From: Candidatus Viridilinea mediisalina
GTDB lineage: Bacteria > Chloroflexota > Chloroflexia > Chloroflexales > Chloroflexaceae
DNA length: 64,000 bases
Direction: 5' to 3'
NCBI RefSeq assembly: GCF_002532535.1
Contig: NZ_NQWI01000007.1
Span: forward strand, 1-64,000
Part shown: piece by piece, positions 33,678 through 42,207 of the stretch
Layout of the letters: the number at the start of each line of letters is the position of its first letter
Position numbering within the stretch: the stretch's first letter is position 1
Notes under the pieces: generated by a model
What the model was told of the DNA's origin: nothing
Database searches by the model: none
The model's input: the letters and a program-made list of their open reading frames with translations, nothing else
Position numbers and translations under genes: made by a program

Positions 33678-35009
33678 ATGATTAGTCCGGGACAACAGAT
33701 TATCGTCATTGGCGGGGGCTTGGCGGGCTTGGCAGCGGCGCGTCAACTTCAGCATGCAGGTATGCGGGTGGTGGTCTTGGAGCGAGCAACGGCGGTGGGG
33801 GGCCGGGCACGCACCGTGATGGAGGGGGGCTACCGCATTGAGTTGGGGGCTGAGTTTTTGGCCAGCTTCTATACGCGCACGCTGGCGTTGATTGACGAGT
33901 TAGGTTTGGGCCATGCCTTACGCCAGATCCCCCGTAGTGCGGCGACACTCCGCAATGGGCAGTTGCATGCGTTGTGGCCCAATCTGCGGGCAGCCTTTAC
34001 CCAGTTGGTAGGGACACGCCAGAAGTTGCCGCTTTCATACTTGGTTGGTTCACTGCTGCGCCATGCCTCGCAGCTCGATCTCCATGCCTTTGCGAAAGCC
34101 CACCAGCTTGATGACTGCTCGGTGAGTACTTATGCGCGGGCCCATCTCTCGGAGGAGCTGCTGGAGTATCTGTTGCAACCGGCGATTGCGGGAATCTTCT
34201 ACTGGACACCTGAGCGTACATCGCGGGCTTTGCTGCTGATTGCATTGCGGGCCGGCTTGGCCCACCCAGCGGGCTTACGGATCTTTACGCTCGACGAAGG
34301 GATTGGGCAGTTGGCCCGGGCCTTAGCGGCCCACCTGGAGGTACACAGCGCCACCGAAGTGCTTGCGGTAGAACGACATGCCCATGGGGGTTACCGCATC
34401 AAGGCGCGCCAGGGGGGCAGCGAGCGGAGCTATGAGGCGGCGGGGGTGGTGGTGGCGACGACGGCCAATGTGGTGCCGCAGCTCTTACCCTGGCTCAACG
34501 GGGCGCAGCGGGACTTCTTTGCCGCAGTACACTACTCGGCCACCGTCAATCTCGCGGTGGGCACGCGGAACCAGTTGCCCAACGAGATCTATGGGCTACT
34601 CTTTCCGCGCCGCGAGACCCCCTTCCTGGCATCGGCCACCATGCAGACGGTCAAGGCGGCCAGCTTTGCGCCACAGGGGCGCGACCTGATCTGCCTGCAC
34701 ATGAGCGGCCCGGCGAGTCGGGCGTTACGCGAGCATGACGATGCCAGCTTGGGCCGTCTGATGCTCAGTGAACTGCGGCGGCTCGTGCCATCCTACGACC
34801 CCACGCCTCACGCAGAATTCCAGCGGCTCTATCGCTGCCCAGAGGCGCTCCCCGAATTTGATGTAGGCAGCTTCCAGCGCATCGCCCGCTTCCTCAGTGG
34901 TGGGATCGAAACGCAGAAACTCGTCTTTGCCGGGGATTACTTAGGCGGCCCCTTTGTGGAGGGAGCGATCACGAGTGGCGAACAGGCAGCCAAGAGGCTG
35001 TTAGGCTAG
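33678..35009 (+). CDS. FAD-dependent amine oxidase / protoporphyrinogen-oxidase-like protein
   Basis: A 443-aa flavoprotein. N-terminal IGGGLAGLAAARQL and a following GGRARTV...GGYRIELGAEF match the GG-doublet FAD-binding of the amine oxidase/phytoene desaturase/PPO superfamily. The C-terminal FAGDYLGGPFVEGAITSGEQ resembles PPO. Possible roles are oxidation of protoporphyrinogen or a carotenoid/isoprenoid step. No haem or carotenoid genes are beside it, so the substrate is not decided. Confidence 0.75.
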   Translation: MISPGQQIIVIGGGLAGLAAARQLQHAGMRVVVLERATAVGGRARTVMEGGYRIELGAEFLASFYTRTLALIDELGLGHALRQIPRSAATLRNGQLHALWPNLRAAFTQLVGTRQKLPLSYLVGSLLRHASQLDLHAFAKAHQLDDCSVSTYARAHLSEELLEYLLQPAIAGIFYWTPERTSRALLLIALRAGLAHPAGLRIFTLDEGIGQLARALAAHLEVHSATEVLAVERHAHGGYRIKARQGGSERSYEAAGVVVATTANVVPQLLPWLNGAQRDFFAAVHYSATVNLAVGTRNQLPNEIYGLLFPRRETPFLASATMQTVKAASFAPQGRDLICLHMSGPASRALREHDDASLGRLMLSELRRLVPSYDPTPHAEFQRLYRCPEALPEFDVGSFQRIARFLSGGIETQKLVFAGDYLGGPFVEGAITSGEQAAKRLLG

Positions 35010-35013
35010 TGTT

Positions 35014-35052
35014 GCGGGAGTGTGCGGGAACCAGGTTCCCGCACACTCCCGC
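35014..35052. terminator. 19-bp perfect hairpin between convergent genes
   Basis: GCGGGAGTGTGCGGGAACC and its inverse flank a single A, 5 bp past the flavoprotein stop. The position between two convergent genes fits a shared terminator. Confidence 0.6.
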
Positions 35053-35094
35053 TAGTTGGGGCTACGCCCCCGCGCCCTCGGCTGGAGCAGCGCG

Positions 35095-35856
35095 TTAGCG
35101 TGTACAGATCATGCCGCCATCAACCACAAGGGTGGTGCCGTGGATGTAGCTTGCCTCATCGCTACAGAGGAAGAGCACAGCGGCGGAGACATCGGCAGGT
35201 TGGCCGATGCGCCCCTTGGGGATGCGGCTCACGAAGTAGCGTTCGCGTTCGGCGTCGCCGAGCATACGGCGGGTGATGTTGGTGACGATGATGCCGGGGG
35301 CTACAGCGTTGACGTTGATATTGTGGCCACTCACGTCCACCGCGAGGCCCTGGGTGAGCAACTTGGCTGCGCCTTTGCTCGCGTTATAGATACTCTGACC
35401 AACGGCGGCCACTTCACCCATAATGGAGGTCACATTGACAATTTTGCCATAATTGTGTTCCATCATCGTCGGCAACACAGCGCGGCAGAAAGCGAACGTA
35501 CCGCGCAGATTCGTATCCATCACGCGGTCGTACTCCTCATCGCTCATACGGGGAAAGGGCATAAACTGACCCACCCCAGCATTGTTGACCAGAATATCAA
35601 TATTGCCAAACTGTTCAAGAGTAGCTTGCACACAGGCCGTAATCGCACTCTGGTCGCGCACATCAACCGTCATTGTGGCACAGACGCCATTGAGGTCAAT
35701 AATCGCCTTGCGCGTCTCTTCAAGCCCTTCGACATTACGTGCGGCGCAGATCATCACCTTAGCGCCTTCGCGGGCCAAATCAAGCGCAACCGCCTGGCCA
35801 ATCCCGGACGAGGCACCAGTAACGATAGCGACCTTATTGTGAAAGCGGGAAGCCAT
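35095..35856 (-). CDS. short-chain dehydrogenase/reductase (FabG-like)
   Basis: A 253-aa classical SDR. The NAD(P)-binding TGASSGIG is at about 13-20, the structural motif NNAG is present, and the catalytic Ser, Tyr and Lys are in VTSIMG and YNASKGA (YxxxK). The fold and C-terminus (GTTLVVDGGM) match 3-oxoacyl-ACP reductase or glucose/alcohol dehydrogenase types. The start ATG has GGAGGAAT upstream. The substrate is not clear from sequence. Confidence 0.88.
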   Translation of the reverse strand: MASRFHNKVAIVTGASSGIGQAVALDLAREGAKVMICAARNVEGLEETRKAIIDLNGVCATMTVDVRDQSAITACVQATLEQFGNIDILVNNAGVGQFMPFPRMSDEEYDRVMDTNLRGTFAFCRAVLPTMMEHNYGKIVNVTSIMGEVAAVGQSIYNASKGAAKLLTQGLAVDVSGHNINVNAVAPGIIVTNITRRMLGDAERERYFVSRIPKGRIGQPADVSAAVLFLCSDEASYIHGTTLVVDGGMICTR

Positions 35857-35874
35857 GAATTCATTCCTCCATAA

Positions 35875-35901
35875 TCTACAATCTACAATCTACAATCTGA
35901 A
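35875..35901. repeat. inverted AGATTGT heptamer array
   Basis: ATCTACAATCTACAATCTACAATC between the SDR and the next minus-strand gene. These are heptamer units of the element seen at 23.7, 41.4 and 51.5 kb, here without the rest of the element. Confidence 0.6.
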
Positions 35902-35907
35902 ATGGTA

Positions 35908-36651
35908 TCATGCCCGTCCTTGACCAAAGGCACTCTCAGCCTCTTCGGGGGTAGGATGGATCGCAAAGACCTGAGTAAAGCCGGTGAGCGCAAAGACCTC
36001 ATGAACCTGGGGTTGCAGCGCGGCTAGGCGCAGCTCACCGCCCAGGGTCATCAACTCCTTACGAATAATCAGCAGCGCCCGCAGCCCACTTGAAGAGAGG
36101 AAGACCACCTCTTGCAAATCGAGTAGCACAAAGCGGGCACCCTGGGCAATCTGCGCGTGAACATCGCGGGTAAGCTGGGGCGCAGTAACGGCATCAACCC
36201 GCCCTTGGATGGGCATGATCACCACATCATCACGCGGGCCACTGGCAATATACTTGACCATTGTCAAGAGATTTCCACCATTGGGATTAAAATCAAACCG
36301 CACCTCATCCATGAGGCGCGTAATCAGATAGATACCCAAGCCCCCAACCTGGCGTTCTTCGATAGAAGAGTTAATATCGGGGGCCGGGACATTATGCGGA
36401 TCGAAATGGCGTCCGTAGTCACGGAGAACAATAACGAAGCGCTGCTCATCAGACTGCCACGAGAGGGTCAGATCGCCGGGATGATCGGGATCATAGGCAT
36501 GCTGAATAACATTGGTGGCCGCCTCATCAACCGCCAACTGCACCTGCCAAGTGGCACGCTCATCAAGGCCAGCCAACTCAGCCGCCTCAGTAATAAAGGC
36601 ACTAATTTGGGCCAGGGCATCAAGATCGGCAGTAAGCGTAATGCTATCCAT
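35908..36651 (-). CDS. fused anti-sigma kinase (HATPase) and STAS anti-sigma antagonist protein
   Basis: A 247-aa two-domain regulator. Residues 1-130 form a GHKL/HATPase domain like RsbW (AVDEAATNVIQHAY N-box, LRDYGRHFD G1, GGLGIYLITRLMDEV G2). Residues 145-240 form a STAS domain (LQEVVFLSSSGLRALLI with the phosphorylatable Ser). A kinase joined to its antagonist domain is unusual, and a separate STAS gene lies upstream. A GTG at 36657 is in phase; ATG 36651 is used. Probable role: partner-switching control of a sigma factor or phosphatase. A MITE separates it from the STAS gene. Confidence 0.85.
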   Translation of the reverse strand: MDSITLTADLDALAQISAFITEAAELAGLDERATWQVQLAVDEAATNVIQHAYDPDHPGDLTLSWQSDEQRFVIVLRDYGRHFDPHNVPAPDINSSIEERQVGGLGIYLITRLMDEVRFDFNPNGGNLLTMVKYIASGPRDDVVIMPIQGRVDAVTAPQLTRDVHAQIAQGARFVLLDLQEVVFLSSSGLRALLIIRKELMTLGGELRLAALQPQVHEVFALTGFTQVFAIHPTPEEAESAFGQGRA

Positions 36652-36684
36652 TGGCACTTCGTCTGCGGGGAGGTTTGAAGGAGC

Positions 36685-36801
36685 TTAGAGGCTGTCTGAA
36701 AAGTCTATGAGTTGGCGTTGGAGTGCCGGCTTTAGCCGGCTAAAGCCGGCTAAAGCCGGCACTCCAGCGTGTGCATCCCGGCTTTTCAGACAACTTCTTA
36801 G
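36685..36801. repeat. MITE with GGCTGTCTGAAAAG ends, copy 3
   Basis: About 117 bp with one more GCCGGCTAAAGCCGGC unit in its middle than other copies. The right end overlaps the stop codon of the upstream STAS gene (TTA at 36798-36800 on the + strand reads TAA on the minus strand). Confidence 0.75.
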
Positions 36802-37148
36802 AAAGATCCGACTGCTGCGGTTACATCAGCATAGATTTCAAAGAGCGACGTAAACCCCGTGAGATCAAAGACCTCCTTGATACGGGGGGGCAAATTGGCA
36901 ATCCGAATATCGCCACCCTCAAGGTCGGTAATCTTCCACTCGCGGGCACGTTTACGCGCCTCAATCAGCACACGCAGGCCGGGGCTACTGATATACTCCA
37001 ACTGGGCCAAATCAAGCACCAGCCGGTAGCGACCTTGCTCAAAGAGCGCCTCAACCTGTTGTCTCAACTGAGGCGAGGTGGCCGCATCAATGCGCCCCGC
37101 CACCGCCAGGAGGTCAACCCGATTGAAGCTCCGATGCTCGATCTGCAT
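36798..37148 (-). CDS. STAS domain anti-anti-sigma factor
   Basis: A 116-aa protein of the SpoIIAA/RsbV type: NRVDLLAVAGRIDAAT, then LDLAQLEYISSPGLRVLIEARK with the Ser-Ser-Pro at the phosphorylation site, and IKEVFDLTGF. It acts by binding and freeing an anti-sigma kinase. ATG 37148 is preceded by GAGGAGG at a good distance; the longer open frame to 37190 is not needed. The last codon is followed by a stop supplied by the MITE end. Confidence 0.88.
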   Translation of the reverse strand: MQIEHRSFNRVDLLAVAGRIDAATSPQLRQQVEALFEQGRYRLVLDLAQLEYISSPGLRVLIEARKRAREWKITDLEGGDIRIANLPPRIKEVFDLTGFTSLFEIYADVTAAVGSF

Positions 37149-37295
37149 CCAAACCTCCTCAACGATCTTGTCAATAAGCGCAAGGCGCATTATAGCATAG
37201 CGGCGGGGCTTCGGGGGCGGCTGTGCTGATCGATAGGCTTACGTTCAGGGCGGTAGCCCTAAAATCCGCTGGTGGGGTTACGCCCCAAACCTTCA

Positions 37296-37340
37296 TTTTT
37301 CGTTCGTGTTGGCGGCTTCGCCGCCAACACGAACGAAAAA
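37296..37340. repeat. 21-bp perfect palindrome with GGCGGC core
   Basis: Arms 37296-37316 and 37320-37340, loop TTC. The outer arms (TTCGTTCGTGTT) are the same as at 43135-43175, but the core differs there. Confidence 0.6.
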
Positions 37341-37459
37341 AGTTCTGCGGGGGAGGCGAAGCCTCCCCCGCACCCCCACCAGAGGATACTTGGTCACACC
37401 CAATTGATATAATGCAAGCAGATATTGTTGTGCGGGCCTAACGTTAAGGGGAGCATACT

Positions 37460-38455
37460 ATGACCACTGCTAACATTCTTGAAGATGAACGTCCAACGTT
37501 GGCAGAGGATGGGCTGACGCTCTCGGTTGTCATTCCGGTGTACAACGAGCATGAGAGCCTGCCGATGATCTGTAAGCGGATTACTGAGGTGTTGGCGGCT
37601 GGTCCGGCACCCTACCGTGATAGCTATGAGATTTTGTTGGTAGATGACGGGAGCCGTGATGGGAGCTTTGAGGTAGCGCAGAAGTTGCATGCGGCTGATG
37701 AGCGCATTCGGGTGGTGCAGTTTCGGCGCAACTTTGGCAAGACGGCTGCACTCCAGGCGGGATTTACGCTCTGCCGGGGGGCGCGGGTGGTTACCATTGA
37801 TGCCGATATGCAGGAAGACCCGGTTGATATGTTCCGCCTCTTTGAAAAGCTCGATGCGGGCTACGATCTCGTCTCGGCGTGGCGGATCAAACGCAACGAT
37901 CCGCTCTCCAAAACCCTGCCCTCGCGCATCTTTAACGGGGTGGTCTCGCGCATGACAGGTGTCCACCTCCATGATTTCAACTGTGGCTTTAAGGCGTACA
38001 ATGGCGACGTGGTGCGTGAAATCCAGCTTTATGGTGATCTGCACCGCTTCATTCCGGTATTGGCCCATCAGCAGGGCTTTAAGGTGACCGAGGTGTCGGT
38101 TGAACATCAACCCCGACGTTATGGCAAGAGCAAGTTTGGCGCTCGGCGGTTGGGGCGAGGCTATATTGATTTTATCCAGGTTCTCTTTCTCACCTCCTAC
38201 CTGAATCGTCCCTTGCGGCTCTTTGGCACCATTGGGACACTGTTGATGCTGGTAGGAGGGGCGATCTGCGCCTACCTGAGCATCCTCTGGTTGCAAGGCT
38301 TTCGCCCAATTGGCGATCGCCCCCTGCTCACCTTGGGGGTCTTGCTACTGATTACTGGTTTACAATTCTTCTCGACAGGCTTAGTAGGCGAAATGCTGCG
38401 TCACAACACCTACCGGACGGGCGATGAGTTCTCGATTAGGCGCATGTTGCGTTAA
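37460..38455 (+). CDS. family 2 glycosyltransferase, membrane-anchored (DPM1/GtrB/ArnC-like)
   Basis: A 331-aa GT2 enzyme. The N-terminal GT-A domain has SVVIPVYNEHESL, LLVDDGSRDGS and the DxD-like TIDADMQEDP. Two C-terminal membrane helices (about residues 250-272 and 288-310) fit polyprenyl-phosphate sugar transferases such as GtrB and ArnC. Probable role: transfer of a sugar to undecaprenyl phosphate in the envelope pathway. It leads a four-gene operon with overlaps or gaps of only 3 bp. Confidence 0.88.
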   Translation: MTTANILEDERPTLAEDGLTLSVVIPVYNEHESLPMICKRITEVLAAGPAPYRDSYEILLVDDGSRDGSFEVAQKLHAADERIRVVQFRRNFGKTAALQAGFTLCRGARVVTIDADMQEDPVDMFRLFEKLDAGYDLVSAWRIKRNDPLSKTLPSRIFNGVVSRMTGVHLHDFNCGFKAYNGDVVREIQLYGDLHRFIPVLAHQQGFKVTEVSVEHQPRRYGKSKFGARRLGRGYIDFIQVLFLTSYLNRPLRLFGTIGTLLMLVGGAICAYLSILWLQGFRPIGDRPLLTLGVLLLITGLQFFSTGLVGEMLRHNTYRTGDEFSIRRMLR

Positions 38456-38458
38456 CAT

Positions 38459-39067
38459 ATGGTTATGAACACTACCAACTACACTAGTTCTAATTTGCAA
38501 AAGCATACGAGTGGTAATCCGCTACAACGTTACCTGCTGGGGCGTTTTCATACAGCGGCGGGAGCTTTGTTGGCGCGGATAGAGCCACGGCCCCTACAGA
38601 TTCTGGATGCGGGCTGTGGCGAGGGCTTTGCGATGCGGGAAGTGTTGGCCGAGTTACCCGGAGCGGTGCTGGGGCTTGATGGCAGTGCGGGGGCACTGCG
38701 TGTGGCGGAAGAACTTAATCCGGGCCGTGGCTTTACCGCAGGCGATCTCTATGCACTACCCTTCCTGCCTGGCAGTTTTGATCTGGTAGTCTGCATGGAG
38801 GTATTGGAACATCTCGATCAGCCGGAACGGGGTCTTGCTGAATTGTTGCGCGTCAGTCGGGATTGGCTATTGTTAAGTGTGCCCAATGAGCCCCTCTTTC
38901 GGGGGGCAAATTTTCTGCGCGGCAAAAACGTGGCCGCATGGGGCAATGATCCCGGCCATGTGAACCATTGGTCAGCCTGGGCTTTTCGGCGTTTTGTAGG
39001 TAGGCATTGCCGCATCGTGGCCACTTGTACCAGCTTCCCGTGGACGCTGGCCCTGTGTAGGATTTGA
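38459..39067 (+). CDS. class I SAM-dependent methyltransferase
   Basis: A 202-aa methyltransferase with the glycine-rich motif I ILDAGCGEGFAM, acidic DLVVCMEVLEHLDQP motif, and a C-terminal domain of the ubiE/type 11 group. It starts 3 bp after the GT2 stop (ATG 38459; ATG 38465 also in phase). Its place in the GT operon suggests methylation of a sugar or lipid intermediate; the substrate is not known. Confidence 0.85.
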   Translation: MVMNTTNYTSSNLQKHTSGNPLQRYLLGRFHTAAGALLARIEPRPLQILDAGCGEGFAMREVLAELPGAVLGLDGSAGALRVAEELNPGRGFTAGDLYALPFLPGSFDLVVCMEVLEHLDQPERGLAELLRVSRDWLLLSVPNEPLFRGANFLRGKNVAAWGNDPGHVNHWSAWAFRRFVGRHCRIVATCTSFPWTLALCRI

Positions 39068-39070
39068 GCT

Positions 39071-39979
39071 ATGCACGCTGTGCTACGCTCGCCTTGGCTG
39101 CGTGGGGCGATCTTTGGCTTGGTACTCCTAGCTTGGGCTTGGTTCCTGTGGGGCCAACTTGATGAACTACGTCACTACCCTTGGCAATTGGGGCCACTGC
39201 CGCTGCTGATCAGCATAGGCTGGGGTGCGCTCTACTTTGCCGGGCTTGCCCTTGGCTGGACACTGCTGTTGCGCACTATGGAGGGGGCTGCAGGGCAGGT
39301 TGGTTTGCTGGCAGGGAGTCACATCTGGTTGAGTACCATGCTCGCCCGGTATGTGCCGGGCAACATCTGGCATATTGTGGGCCGGGTGGCGCTGGCGGGT
39401 CAGTTGGGGGTGAGTAAGAGCCATGTGGCTACGAGCGCCACCGTTGAGCAACTGCTGACGCTGATGGGTGCGGCGTTGCTCTTTGGGCTGAGCCTGCCTT
39501 TTTGGGGCGTTGGGGCGGGCGCAGAGCTGTGGCTGCTTGGGCTGCTGCCGCTTGGGCTGATCGCGCTGCACCCACGCATCTTTGGGGCGCTCTTGGCTTG
39601 GGCGGCGGTACGTCTGAAACGTCCCGATCTGGCATGGCCCTACCGCTACCGCACCATGCTTTGGCTTTTGGGGGCCTTTGCGCTGGCCAATCTAGCCGCT
39701 GGGCTAGCGCTCTATGTGTTGGTTGCGGCACTTACGCCGGTAGGTATTGCGCTGCTCCCCTTCTTGGTGGGCGCGGCGGCACTAGCGTGGGCCTTGGGCT
39801 ATTTGAGCCTGTTGACCCCAAGTGGCTTGGGCGTGCGTGAGGCGATCTTGACCACCCTTTTAGCTCAGGTGGTACCCTTGCCGGTGGCGATTATAGGCAG
39901 CCTACTACACCGCTTGGCCTTAACCTTGGGCGAAGTGGTTGCAGTGGGCCTCGTGGTGGGCTTGAGGAGAATAGGATGA
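39071..39979 (+). CDS. UPF0104/lysylphosphatidylglycerol synthase TM-region family (flippase-like)
   Basis: A 302-aa membrane protein with about eight hydrophobic segments and the family words ARYVPGNIWHI and SPSGLGVREA-like LTPSGLGVREAIL. UPF0104 proteins resemble the flippase half of MprF. In an operon with a GT2 enzyme it may move the lipid-linked sugar or lipid product across the membrane. It overlaps the next gene by 4 bp. Confidence 0.85.
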   Translation: MHAVLRSPWLRGAIFGLVLLAWAWFLWGQLDELRHYPWQLGPLPLLISIGWGALYFAGLALGWTLLLRTMEGAAGQVGLLAGSHIWLSTMLARYVPGNIWHIVGRVALAGQLGVSKSHVATSATVEQLLTLMGAALLFGLSLPFWGVGAGAELWLLGLLPLGLIALHPRIFGALLAWAAVRLKRPDLAWPYRYRTMLWLLGAFALANLAAGLALYVLVAALTPVGIALLPFLVGAAALAWALGYLSLLTPSGLGVREAILTTLLAQVVPLPVAIIGSLLHRLALTLGEVVAVGLVVGLRRIG

Positions 39980-40188
39980 ACTGTTGGCACTGTGACCGAC
40001 CGGCCCATGGGGTCTGTCGTTTTTGTGGGCGGGCGCTCTGCCGTGATCATGTGCGCGAGATGCCGTATATTGTCGCGCTCTATAAGGATCAGCACAACAC
40101 CCACCAGGCGATTGTGACGGCACGGGCGCTCTTTTGTGGCGTCTGCGAGCCGCGTGAGGAGCCGGTTGGCATGCCGGAGCTGAAGTGA
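39976..40188 (+). CDS. small cysteine-rich zinc-binding protein
   Basis: A 70-aa protein with CWHC, CRFCGRALCRDH and CGVC motifs, seven cysteines and two histidines that could bind two zinc ions (B-box/zinc-ribbon style). It starts inside the end of the UPF0104 gene (ATGA overlap), so it is coupled to the operon. I do not recognise a named family beyond this. Confidence 0.7.
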   Translation: MNCWHCDRPAHGVCRFCGRALCRDHVREMPYIVALYKDQHNTHQAIVTARALFCGVCEPREEPVGMPELK

Positions 40189-40205
40189 GGTAGAGGTTAC
40201 ACGAG

Positions 40206-40456
40206 AACACAGAGGGTTTGAACCACAGAGGCACAGAGCGCACAGAGAGATGTTCTATCTGCATTTCTGCCTAACTTTCTCGCTCCTCCCCCTCTGTGTC
40301 CTCTGTGCCTCTGTGGTTCAAACTCTCTGTGCCCTCTGTACCCTAGAGGCACAGAGAGAGATGTTCTATCTGCATTTCTGCCTAACTTTCTCGCTCCTCC
40401 CCCTCTGTGTCCTCGGTGCCTCTGTGGTTCAAACTCTCTGTACCCTCTGTGCCCTC
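40206..40456. repeat. ACCACAGAGGCAC palindromic repeat, two tandem copies (111-bp period)
   Basis: A GAACCACAGAGGCACAGAG left end faces CTCTGTGCCTCTGTGGTTC right ends. The block from about 40250 repeats at 40361 with the middle TGTTCTATCTGCATTTCTGC. Same family as in-frame copies at 1368 and 4986. Confidence 0.85.
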
Positions 40457-40463
40457 TCTACCC

Positions 40464-41042
40464 TCACACCGGATCAGGCACAATCAGCCCATAGTTCCCA
40501 TCGCGGCGGCGATAGAGCACGCTGAGGCGCTGGTTCTCAGCGTCTTGGAAGATGAAGAAATTGTGGCCAAGCAGCTCCATCTGCTCAATCGCGTCGTCGG
40601 TGAACATGGGGCGCAGAGTGAACTGTTTGGTGCGGATGAGCTCGTGGTCGTGATCGGCTTCCTCGTCGGGAGCGGCTTCGGCTGTAGGCAGATCGGGCTC
40701 GTTGACAACGAAAGCCTCGACGGGGCGGGGGGCGCGTTCGCGCCGCCAGTATTTCTCTTTGTAGCGCTTGATCTGGCGCTGCAAAACCGACTGCACCTGG
40801 TCAATCGCCGAGAAGAGGTCGTTGCTCTGCTCTTCGGCACGCAGAATAACCCCATGCTCGCCGACCAGGGTGACTTGGACGCGACTGACTTCGCCAGCGT
40901 TGCGTTGCTGCTGGGTGTGGACCTCGACGGTGGCGCTGGTGATACCGCCCATATAGCGCACGAGCTTGCTCAGCTTCTCGTTAATATGGCTCCGCTGACG
41001 CTCGGTGATCTTACTGTTGCGGCTTTTGATTGTGAGTTCCAT
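40464..41042 (-). CDS. hpf: ribosome hibernation promoting factor, long form
   Basis: A 192-aa protein. The N-terminal S30AE domain (ELTIKSRN, KLSKLVRYM, LFSAIDQVQSVLQRQI) binds the 30S decoding region. The C-terminal domain (TLRPMFTDDAIEQMELLGHNFFIF) mediates 100S dimer formation and marks the long form. ATG 41042 has GGAGG 5 nt upstream; the longer open frame is not needed. The gene is normally induced in stationary phase or stress. Confidence 0.93.
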   Translation of the reverse strand: MELTIKSRNSKITERQRSHINEKLSKLVRYMGGITSATVEVHTQQQRNAGEVSRVQVTLVGEHGVILRAEEQSNDLFSAIDQVQSVLQRQIKRYKEKYWRRERAPRPVEAFVVNEPDLPTAEAAPDEEADHDHELIRTKQFTLRPMFTDDAIEQMELLGHNFFIFQDAENQRLSVLYRRRDGNYGLIVPDPV

Positions 41043-41400
41043 CTGGTCCTCCATACCAATAAACAAGCGGCACCCACGCAAAAATTTCGCAGCGGGTGTA
41101 CAGAACGGCAAAGCCCCCGGGCGCAGGGCGCACCGAGGACTCTGCTGACTGTCAAACTATGGGGCGATGCGACGTGCGGTTGCAACTGTTGCCATCGCGG
41201 AAATCTTTCTGCTCACAACGCTGTGGGATGCGGTGGTTTGGCCACCACAATACTCATATGGTGCATTGTACAACGCTTGAGCCAGTGGTATAGTTGTGAA
41301 ATCTTAACTCTTGCTTAAAGTACTGCGCCAAGGCGTCCGAAAGACCGTAACATGCCCGTAACTCTTACAGTGTACAATGCTATCGTAATGCAGTGCGTTA

Positions 41401-41510
41401 TGCCATTTCAGATTGTAGATTGTAGATTTCAGATTGTAGATTGCCGAACATGGTGTTCCAGTGAGCTTTCGCGTGCTTGATGATGCGGCATGTTCAACGG
41501 TATGTAGGAT
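41401..41510. repeat. AGATTGT heptamer element, copy
   Basis: GCCATTTCAGATTGTAGATTGTAG...CCGAACATGGTGTTCCAGTG...GATGATGCGGCATGTTCAACGG. The rest of the gap 41043-41400 carries no recognised feature. Confidence 0.75.
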
Positions 41511-41534
41511 TATACGTGTTGGCGAAAGGCTAAT

Positions 41535-42137
41535 ATGAGCAATGTCTTGTTTGTCAACCATCCCAACCCCACCGCTACGGTAACGCTAACCGCCCGTAAT
41601 GGCTACGCGGTGCGGGTGCGTCATATGCGCCGCGAAGATGGGGCGCTGCTTGAGCGCATGTTTTATCGGCTCTCTTCTCAGACGCGCTACCGGCGCTTCT
41701 TTGTGCCACTGGATCACATTGATCCCGATCGGGTTCATCAGGAAGCCCAGCGCCTAGCTCAGATTAACCCCAAGCGCGAGTTGGCACTCATTGCACTGAT
41801 TGAAGAAGAGGGGCGCGATGAGTGTGTGGCTGTCGCACGCTATGGCTGTATTGCGGATCGTGAGCATGCCTGCGAAGGCTCGATTGTGGTACGCGACGAT
41901 TTTCAGCATGCCGGGCTCGGACGGCAACTCTTTGATCTGTTGATTCAATCCGCAATGGCGCGGGGCATGCAGCACATGTCGCTCTTGACTCATGCAGATA
42001 ACACTGGCATGATTGCCCTCGTGCATGGCTTGGGTCTGCCCTATAAAGGCCGCTACAGTGCTGGACTCTATGAGGTGGATGTGCAACTCAGTGATGGGAC
42101 ACAGCCCTTCTTTCCCTTTACTGCGCCACGCGGATGA
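41535..42137 (+). CDS. GNAT family N-acetyltransferase
   Basis: A 200-aa GNAT-fold protein. The substrate part begins RVRHMRREDGALLERMFYRLS, which resembles the acetyltransferase domain linked to acyl-CoA synthetases (Pat-like). The acetyl-CoA loop is DDFQHAGLGRQLFDLLIQ (Q/RxxGxG/A, here QHAGLG). A protein-lysine acetyltransferase role is plausible but not proved. The upstream 110 bp are repeat DNA. Confidence 0.82.
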   Translation: MSNVLFVNHPNPTATVTLTARNGYAVRVRHMRREDGALLERMFYRLSSQTRYRRFFVPLDHIDPDRVHQEAQRLAQINPKRELALIALIEEEGRDECVAVARYGCIADREHACEGSIVVRDDFQHAGLGRQLFDLLIQSAMARGMQHMSLLTHADNTGMIALVHGLGLPYKGRYSAGLYEVDVQLSDGTQPFFPFTAPRG

Positions 42138-42207
42138 GCTATGCTATTGCGCTACCGCCCTATTTTCTCTTTCCTATTTCCTCTTTGCTTGCCTAAGGAA
42201 CTCCTCT

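Noticed and set aside
35056-35874. 272-aa open frame opposite the SDR gene
   Set aside because: The SDR has all family motifs on the minus strand; the + strand frame has none.
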